Below are positions 5,153 to 9,301 of a DNA stretch of 9,301 bases, piece by piece. Below the pieces are notes generated by a model. It saw nothing but the letters and a program-made list of their open reading frames with translations, was not told the origin of the DNA and made no database searches. The translations under genes and the position numbers were made by a program. Source of the stretch: Chloroflexota bacterium. Its GTDB lineage: Bacteria > Chloroflexota > Limnocylindria > Limnocylindrales > CSP1-4. The stretch covers positions 1 to 9,301 of the forward strand of contig JAJYMP010000581.1 in the NCBI GenBank assembly GCA_021786915.1. Direction: 5' to 3'. Position 1 is the first letter of the stretch. Each line of letters starts with the position of its first letter.

Positions 5153-7375
5153 ATGGCCAGCGAACTACATTGGATCGTCCCGATCGCGGGCATCCTGGCG
5201 GTTCTGTTCGCGTTCTACTTGGCGCGCGATGTCCTCTCCCGCGACAATGGCCCCCAGGCCATGCAGGACGTGGGCGCCATGATCCGCGAGGGCGCTGACG
5301 CCTTCATCAAGCGCCAGTACACGACGATCGCCATGCTCGCCCTGGTCGCGGCGGTGATCATCGGCGTGGTGATCGGCCTCGTCGAGAACGCGTCCGTGGC
5401 CGACGTCCCGGCCCTCGCCGGGGTCAAGATCGGCGTCATGACCGGGTTCGCGTTCCTCGTGGGCGCGGGCTGCTCGATGCTCTCGGGAATCATCGGCATG
5501 TCCATCAGCGTGCGGTCCAACGTCCGCACCGCGGCCGCGGCCCGCCGCAGCCTCGTCGAGGCCGTCCAGGTCGCAATGCGCGGCGGCGCCGTGTCGGGCT
5601 TCCTCGTGGTCGCCCTCTCGCTGCTCGGCGTGTGGGGCATCTTCACGCTCTACCAGCTGCTGATGCCCGACCAGGTCGGCATCGCGCAGGCCCCGTTCGT
5701 CATCGTCGGCTTCGGCTTCGGCGCCAGCTTCGTGGCCCTGTTCGCCCAGCTTGGCGGCGGCATCTACACCAAGGCCGCCGACGTGGGCTCCGACCTCGTC
5801 GGCAAGGTCGAGAAGGGCATTCCCGAGGACGACCCCCGGAACGCGGGCGTGATCGCGGACCTTGTTGGCGACAACGTCGGCGACTGCGCCGGCCGTGGTG
5901 CCGACCTGTTCGAGTCGACCGCCGCCGAGAACATCGGCGCCATGATCCTGGGCGTGGCGGCCTACACCATCGCCGTGTCCGCAGGCTGGTCGAACCCCGA
6001 GAACTGGATCTTCTTCCCGCTCGTCGTCCGCGCCTTCGGCCTCCTCGCCACCATGGTCGCGATGTTCTTCGTCCGCGGCAACGAGACCGAGAACCCGATG
6101 AACATCCTGAACCGCGGGTACTGGGTCACCGCGATCCTGTCCGTGGTGGGGCTGGCCATCACGACGAACATCATGATGAACACCGGCACGGCGACCGGCT
6201 CCAATGGCATCGCGGCCTGGATCTGGTTCTTCCTGGCCGGCGTCGTCGGCATCGCGACCAGCGTCGCGTTCGTCTACATCACCCAGTTCTACACGGCAGG
6301 CTCGTTCCGCCCGGTGCGCGAGATCGCCGAGGCGTCCAAGACCGGCCCGGCGACCAACATCATCAGCGGCACCGCCGTCGGCTTCGAGACCACGGCCGTC
6401 ACGGCGATCACCATCGGCATCGCGCTCCTCGCCTCGCACTGGCTCGGCCAGCAGGCCAACCTGCTCAGCGTGGACGGCAAGAACGTCGGCGGCATCTTCG
6501 GCACCGCCGTGGCCACCATGGGCATGCTGATGACCTGCGCCTACATCCTGGCCATGGACACCTTCGGGCCGATCACGGACAACGCCGGCGGCGTGGCCGA
6601 GTTCTCCCGCGCCGAGGCCGGCGCCCGCGAGATCACCGACCGCCTCGATGCTGTGGGCAACACGACCAAGGCGCTCACCAAGGGCTACGCGATCGCGTCC
6701 GCCTCGCTGGCCGCGTTCCTGCTGTTCTCCGCCTACATCGACAAGGTCAACCTGATCCTGACCAACCAGGGCAAGACCGGCAGCCAGCTCCTGACCTCGG
6801 TCAACCTGGCCGACGTCGGCGTCTTCGTCGCCGCCCTGCTGGGCGCCATGCTCGCCTACTTCTTCAGCAGCCTCGCCATCCGCGCCGTGGGCAAGACGGC
6901 CCAGTCGATCATCGTCGAGGTCCGCCGCCAGTTCCGCGAGATCCCCGGGATCATGGACTACACCGGGCGCCCGGACTACGCCCGGGTCGTGGACATCACC
7001 ACCCGCGCCGCCCTGCGCGAGATGGTCGCGCCCGGCCTCGTGGCCGTCCTCGCGCCGATCGTGGTCGGCCTCCTGCTCGGCTACCAGGCCATCGCGGGCA
7101 TGCTGATGGTCGGCACGATCGCGGGCGTCCTGCTCGCCACCGTCCTCAACAACGGCGGCGGGGCGTGGGACAACGCCAAGAAGTACATCGAGTCGGGGCA
7201 CCTGACCGACGACCAGGGCAACGTGCTCGGCAAGGGCAGCGAGGCCCACGCGGCGGCCGTCGTCGGCGACACCGTCGGCGACCCGTTCAAGGACACCGCC
7301 GGCCCGTCGCTCCACGTCCTCGTGAAGCTCCTGGCCACCATCACCCTGGTCCTTGCCCCCCTCTTCATCCGTTAG
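5153..7375 (+). CDS. hppA: Membrane H+-translocating pyrophosphatase, K+-independent type
   Basis: This enzyme splits inorganic pyrophosphate and pumps protons out across the membrane, recovering energy from biosynthetic reactions. The 740-residue product has the normal length and about 16 membrane helices. The pyrophosphate-binding core is present: 'DVGSDLVGKVEKG' (from D210, with Ser where Ala is usual), 'EDDPRN' (225-230), 'GDNVGDCAG', 'ITDNAGGVAE' and near the end 'GDTVGDPFKDTAGP'. The ion-specificity signature reads 'GNTTKALTKG', with K506 and T509. In this family, Lys and Thr at these two places mark the K+-independent, proton-pumping subgroup, whereas Ala and Gly mark the K+-dependent one. 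It is expressed from its own promoter with a long leader, divergently from lepB, and is followed after 52 bp by uppP. A 754-codon open frame on the opposite strand is a by-product of codon bias. Confidence 0.98.
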   Translation: MASELHWIVPIAGILAVLFAFYLARDVLSRDNGPQAMQDVGAMIREGADAFIKRQYTTIAMLALVAAVIIGVVIGLVENASVADVPALAGVKIGVMTGFAFLVGAGCSMLSGIIGMSISVRSNVRTAAAARRSLVEAVQVAMRGGAVSGFLVVALSLLGVWGIFTLYQLLMPDQVGIAQAPFVIVGFGFGASFVALFAQLGGGIYTKAADVGSDLVGKVEKGIPEDDPRNAGVIADLVGDNVGDCAGRGADLFESTAAENIGAMILGVAAYTIAVSAGWSNPENWIFFPLVVRAFGLLATMVAMFFVRGNETENPMNILNRGYWVTAILSVVGLAITTNIMMNTGTATGSNGIAAWIWFFLAGVVGIATSVAFVYITQFYTAGSFRPVREIAEASKTGPATNIISGTAVGFETTAVTAITIGIALLASHWLGQQANLLSVDGKNVGGIFGTAVATMGMLMTCAYILAMDTFGPITDNAGGVAEFSRAEAGAREITDRLDAVGNTTKALTKGYAIASASLAAFLLFSAYIDKVNLILTNQGKTGSQLLTSVNLADVGVFVAALLGAMLAYFFSSLAIRAVGKTAQSIIVEVRRQFREIPGIMDYTGRPDYARVVDITTRAALREMVAPGLVAVLAPIVVGLLLGYQAIAGMLMVGTIAGVLLATVLNNGGGAWDNAKKYIESGHLTDDQGNVLGKGSEAHAAAVVGDTVGDPFKDTAGPSLHVLVKLLATITLVLAPLFIR

Positions 7376-7386
7376 CTGAGGTCTTA

Positions 7387-7418
7387 TCGGGCGGCCGGCG
7401 TTCGCGTCGGCCGCCCGA
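7387..7418 (+). promoter_or_regulatory. Stem-loop between hppA and uppP
   Basis: 7387-7400 pairs with 7405-7418 in a 14-bp stem with one G-T pair (7398/7407), closed by a TTCG tetraloop (7401-7404). It begins 12 nt after the hppA stop and ends 9 nt before the uppP ATG. There is no T-run after it, so full termination is doubtful. Its 3' arm covers part of the GAGG (7417-7420) that would be the uppP ribosome site. It could attenuate, protect the hppA 3' end after processing, or tune uppP translation. Confidence 0.6.
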
Positions 7419-7427
7419 GGCTGTTCC

Positions 7428-8249
7428 ATGGATCAACTGCTTCAGGCCCTCGTCCTGGGGATCGTCCAGGGGCTCACCGAGTTCCTGCCGATCTCGTCGT
7501 CGGGTCATCTGATCATCGTCCCGTGGCTGTTCGGGTGGAGCGGGTTCATCGACACGCTCCCGTTCACGGTGGCGCTCCACGCGGGCACCCTGGCGGCCCT
7601 GCTGCTGTACTTCCGCGACGACTGGATCCGGCTGATCCCGGCCGGCCTGGCCGCAATCCGCGACCGCTCGTTCCGGGGCGACCAGGACCGCCGTCTCGCC
7701 TGGCTGCTCGTCATCTCCACGATCCCGGCCGGGATCCTCGGCGTGCTGCTCAACGACCCGATCGGGAAGGCGATCCGCGAGCCGACCATCGTGGCGGTCC
7801 TGCTGGTCGTCGCGGGCGGGATCCTGTGGCTGGCCGACCGCTGGGCGACGGGGCACCTTCCCCTCTCGAAGCTCACGATGCCCGCTGCCCTGGGGATCGG
7901 CCTGGCCCAGGCGGCGGCGCTCCTCCCGGGCGTGAGCCGATCGGGGATCTCGATCGCGGCGAGCATGTTCGCCGGGCTCGACCGGCAGGATGCGGCGCGG
8001 TACAGCTTCCTCATGGCGACGCCCGTGACCGCGGGTGCCGTGCTGTTCGAGGCGATCAAGCTCATCAAGGGCGGCGAGGTGCTCACCGAGGCGGGACCGC
8101 TGCTGGTGGGCATCCTGGCCGCGTTCGTCTCCGGTGTGATCGCCATCTCGGCGCTGCTGCGCTACGTCCGCAGCCGCTCGTACAACGTGTTCGTCGCCTA
8201 CCGCCTCGCCCTGGCGGCGCTCGTCCTGGCGGTGTTCCTCACCCGCTGA
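7428..8249 (+). CDS. uppP: Undecaprenyl-diphosphatase (BacA/UppP family)
   Basis: This integral membrane enzyme removes a phosphate from undecaprenyl diphosphate, renewing the lipid carrier used for peptidoglycan and other wall polymers. Overexpression in known members gives bacitracin resistance. The 273-residue product is of normal length with about eight hydrophobic segments. Both signature regions are present: 'QGLTEFLPISSSGHL' (14-28, with E18 and H27) and 'PGVSRSG' (167-173, with R171). ATG at 7428 is the start because the family N-terminus begins there. The ribosome site is a modest GAGG 7 nt upstream, partly inside a stem-loop. argR follows after 16 bp, so the two are probably co-transcribed, possibly with hppA. 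The opposite-strand frames over this gene are shadows. Confidence 0.97.
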   Translation: MDQLLQALVLGIVQGLTEFLPISSSGHLIIVPWLFGWSGFIDTLPFTVALHAGTLAALLLYFRDDWIRLIPAGLAAIRDRSFRGDQDRRLAWLLVISTIPAGILGVLLNDPIGKAIREPTIVAVLLVVAGGILWLADRWATGHLPLSKLTMPAALGIGLAQAAALLPGVSRSGISIAASMFAGLDRQDAARYSFLMATPVTAGAVLFEAIKLIKGGEVLTEAGPLLVGILAAFVSGVIAISALLRYVRSRSYNVFVAYRLALAALVLAVFLTR

Positions 8250-8265
8250 GCGGGCAGGAGACCAC

Positions 8266-8739
8266 ATGGAGGTCATGAAGCAGCTCCGGCAGCGGGCCAT
8301 CCGCGACCTGGTGGAGCAGCGGCCGATCCGGACACAGCAGGAGCTGGCGTCGGCGCTGCGCGAGCGCGGGTTCCGCACGACCCAGGCGACCATCAGCCGC
8401 GACGTGGCGGAGCTGGGCCTGGTCAAGGCGGGCCGCGGCGGCACGCAGGCCTACGCGCTCACGCCGCGCCTGCGCGAGGCAGACGCCTCGGGCGAGGAGC
8501 GCGTCAAGCTGCTGCTCCACGACATGCCGGTCGAGATCCGCGAGGCAGGGACGATGCTGGTCCTGCGCACGCTGCCCGGGTCCGCGCACCCGCTGGCGGC
8601 CGCGCTCGACCGGGCGCGCTGGCCGGAGGTGGTGGGGTCGATCGCGGGCGACGACACCGTGTTCGTGGCGTTCGCGGACCGCAGCGGCCTCGCCCGGATC
8701 AGGCGGCGCCTGGAGCAACTGGCCGAGCCGGCCGAGTAG
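8266..8739 (+). CDS. argR: Arginine repressor
   Basis: This DNA-binding protein senses arginine and controls arginine biosynthesis and breakdown, working as a hexamer in known members. The 157-residue product is of normal length. The N-terminal winged helix-turn-helix (about 5-70) carries 'TQATISRDVAELGLVK' (39-54), the family's recognition helix. The C-terminal domain (about 80-153) has 'LRTLPGSAHPLAAALDRA' (100-117) and 'GSIAGDDT' (124-131), where the paired Asp residues (D129, D130) bind arginine. The start at 8266 is chosen because AGGAG (8256-8260) lies 5 nt upstream; the ATG at 8275 would have no usable site. No arginine biosynthesis gene or convincing ARG box is seen here, so its targets lie elsewhere. 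Sitting behind uppP is an uncommon neighbourhood for argR. Confidence 0.96.
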   Translation: MEVMKQLRQRAIRDLVEQRPIRTQQELASALRERGFRTTQATISRDVAELGLVKAGRGGTQAYALTPRLREADASGEERVKLLLHDMPVEIREAGTMLVLRTLPGSAHPLAAALDRARWPEVVGSIAGDDTVFVAFADRSGLARIRRRLEQLAEPAE

Positions 8740-8779
8740 CGCTCCTGCTCGCGGCGCATTCGTCCACGCCAGGTTCGGA

Positions 8780-8918
8780 TCATCTACGGGTGGCAGCGGT
8801 GGATGACGCGTCTGCCAACCCCGCACACGATCACCTGCGGTTCCCACCCGTGCATGGTGCGAATTCGGCCCGTCTGGCGGCCGATCCCGTCGCTAATACC
8901 GGTCTCACCCGTAGATGA
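8780..8918. repeat. 13-bp perfect inverted repeat enclosing small hairpins
   Basis: TCATCTACGGGTG at 8780-8792 is the exact reverse complement of 8906-8918. Between the arms are four short stems: GGCAG 8792-8796 with CTGCC 8812-8816 (sharing one base with the outer arm), CCGCA 8821-8825 with TGCGG 8836-8840, CACC 8845-8848 with GGTG 8856-8859, and TCGGCC 8865-8870 with GGCCGA 8879-8884. A partial third copy of the arm (CACCCGTGCATGG) sits at 8845-8857. The pattern suits a closed multi-branch RNA fold or a small element with terminal repeats. No target-site duplication is seen at its edges. Confidence 0.5.
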
Positions 8919-8988
8919 GGCGCGACAGCGTGGGGGGCCCGGGCCGCGGAGCGGGGACCGGCAAGGTGCCGCAGGCAAGCGCAGCCCC

Positions 8989-9041
8989 GGGGATCGGCCG
9001 TCGTCTCGCTGGTCCGGGCGACGGAGTGGCACCGGATCCCC
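8989..9041. repeat. Compound hairpin
   Basis: GGGGATC (8989-8995) pairs with GATCCCC (9035-9041). After one bulged G (9034), GG (8996-8997) pairs with CC (9032-9033). An inner 6-bp stem follows (CCGTCG 8998-9003 with CGACGG 9019-9024, 15-nt loop). No T-run follows, so it is not an obvious terminator. Confidence 0.45.
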
Positions 9042-9049
9042 AACCGTGA

Positions 9050-9070
9050 CGTTGGCCGCGCGTTGGCCGC
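9050..9070. repeat. Tandem 11-nt repeat
   Basis: CGTTGGCCGC occurs at 9050-9059 and again at 9061-9070, one base apart, giving nearly two units of an 11-nt repeat. The first copy also forms the 3' arm of a CCAAC/GTTGG hairpin (9040-9055). Possibly a paired protein-binding site upstream of the promoter at 9130, or chance. Confidence 0.35.
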
Positions 9071-9129
9071 AGTGATCGCAACGCCGGCCTTGCAACCGCT
9101 CGCACGGGGTTCCAGAGGGGCCAATGCCT

Positions 9130-9158
9130 TTGACGGAACGGCCCCTCGCCGATACCAT
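9130..9158 (+). promoter_or_regulatory. Promoter of the last, partial gene
   Basis: TTGACG (9130-9135) and TACCAT (9153-9158) are exactly 17 bp apart, a good sigma-70-type promoter. The transcript would begin near 9165, about 110 nt before the GTG at 9274 and only some 8 nt before a terminator-like hairpin. Confidence 0.65.
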
Positions 9159-9172
9159 TCCGCGCGATCCGT

Positions 9173-9210
9173 GAACCTCCGCGGCGCCTTCTGCGCCTCG
9201 GGGTTCTTTT
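9173..9210 (+). terminator. Terminator-like hairpin in a leader
   Basis: 9173-9187 pairs with 9193-9206: five base pairs, a bulged T (9178), three base pairs, one C-T mismatch (9182/9198), five more base pairs, and a 5-nt loop (9188-9192). It is followed directly by TTTT (9207-9210). It is the only hairpin in the window with a T-run. It lies just after the predicted start of transcription and before a gene start, the arrangement of a leader attenuator or a conditional terminator. Confidence 0.6.
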
Positions 9211-9273
9211 GTTCAAAGCCGACCGAGCGGCGGCGTGCAAGCGCCGGTGCCGCGCCTCGGGGGTCCTGCCCGC

Positions 9274-9301
9274 GTGAACAGCAAGACGACCTACATCAGC
9301 A
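9274..9301 (+). CDS. Start of a gene cut by the window edge, possibly ribosomal protein L13
   Basis: A GTG at 9274 opens a frame 'MNSKTTYIS' that runs off the window. Only nine residues are seen, so identification is weak. Ribosomal protein L13 (RplM) often begins with a Lys-Thr-(Thr)-Tyr segment of this kind, and a ribosomal operon would suit the strong promoter and the leader with a terminator-like hairpin. Upstream is a G-rich GGGGG (9259-9263) about 10 nt before the GTG, but no regular Shine-Dalgarno sequence. The call rests on promoter, leader and this short peptide only. Confidence 0.4.

Larger units (their letters stand above)
8740..9129. other. Gene-free region rich in inverted repeats
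   Basis: This stretch of 390 bp follows argR. The open frames across it on both strands give Arg/Pro/Gly-rich translations without any family pattern, and I accept none. I see no tRNA and no match to the conserved parts of RNase P RNA, tmRNA or SRP RNA. It holds a 13-bp inverted repeat (8780-8792 with 8906-8918) enclosing several small hairpins, a second compound hairpin (8989-9041), smaller hairpins at 8959-8971 and 9040-9055, and an 11-nt near-tandem repeat at 9050-9070. It may encode a structured RNA, or be untranslated sequence. Confidence 0.5.

Noticed and set aside
5165..7429. A 754-codon open frame opposite hppA
   Set aside because: It mirrors the codon bias of hppA, is rich in Asp, Gly, His and Arg with no family pattern, and the forward gene is beyond doubt.
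5632..7512. A 626-codon forward open frame in another frame of hppA
   Set aside because: It is Arg/His-rich shadow sequence over a confirmed gene.
8770..8785. AGGTTCGGATCA, another T-loop look-alike
   Set aside because: No acceptor stem or anticodon arm fits around it.
8829..8850. Reverse-strand GGGAACC...AGGTGA, loosely like the core of a cobalamin riboswitch
   Set aside because: The other required parts, including the CCCGC-ACTG element, are missing in the expected order and spacing.
8858..8868. CGAATTCG palindrome as a possible ARG box for ArgR
   Set aside because: Known ARG boxes are about 18 bp with separated half sites; only an 8-bp palindrome is present and the flanks do not extend it.
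8784..9158. A 124-codon reverse open frame behind argR
   Set aside because: It has no ribosome site I can see, no family pattern, and Arg/Pro/Gly-rich composition typical of non-coding high-GC DNA.

Overview
The window is GC-rich (roughly 70% by eye) bacterial chromosome with dense, vertically inherited-looking genes. I see no insertion sequence, phage gene, CRISPR array, tRNA or rRNA. High GC, near-leaderless promoters and a mix of a K+-independent membrane pyrophosphatase, an ArgR repressor and a short type I signal peptidase would fit a GC-rich Chloroflexota (for example a Limnocylindria-like lineage) or an actinobacterium. That placement is inference; no marker gene here settles it.

Layout, left to right. 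(1) 1-323: the C-terminal end of a TPR-like protein. (2) 456-923: ndk (nucleoside diphosphate kinase), forward. (3) 924-1202: a convergent intergenic gap with two long GC-rich hairpins, probably terminators for the genes converging on it. (4) 4828-1203: a reverse-strand operon, lepB (type I signal peptidase) > a small polytopic membrane protein faintly like complex I subunits NuoJ/NuoK > a NuoN/MrpD-like proton-translocating-type subunit with a long Pro/Ala-rich tail. The spacing is 12 bp, then a 4-bp ATGA overlap. (5) 4829-5152: a divergent control region with a clear sigma-70-type promoter for hppA and a possible leaderless start for lepB. (6) 5153-8739: a forward cluster hppA (H+-pumping pyrophosphatase) > uppP (undecaprenyl-diphosphatase) > argR (arginine repressor), with a strong stem-loop between hppA and uppP. 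(7) 8740-9273: more than 500 bp without a convincing gene but rich in inverted repeats. It ends in a promoter followed at once by a terminator-like hairpin, then the first nine codons of a gene that may be ribosomal protein L13.

How the genes fit together. Several act at the membrane and on phosphate or ion energetics. HppA turns pyrophosphate from biosynthesis into a proton gradient, UppP recycles the undecaprenyl lipid carrier for cell-wall synthesis, and LepB releases exported proteins. The NuoN-like/NuoJ-like pair resembles the antiporter module of complex I and Mrp transporters but lacks some of its key charged residues. ndk and argR are housekeeping and regulatory genes.

The least explained parts are the atypical antiporter-like pair with its fused disordered tail, and the structured gene-free region after argR. 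Neither can be called a new system from sequence alone.
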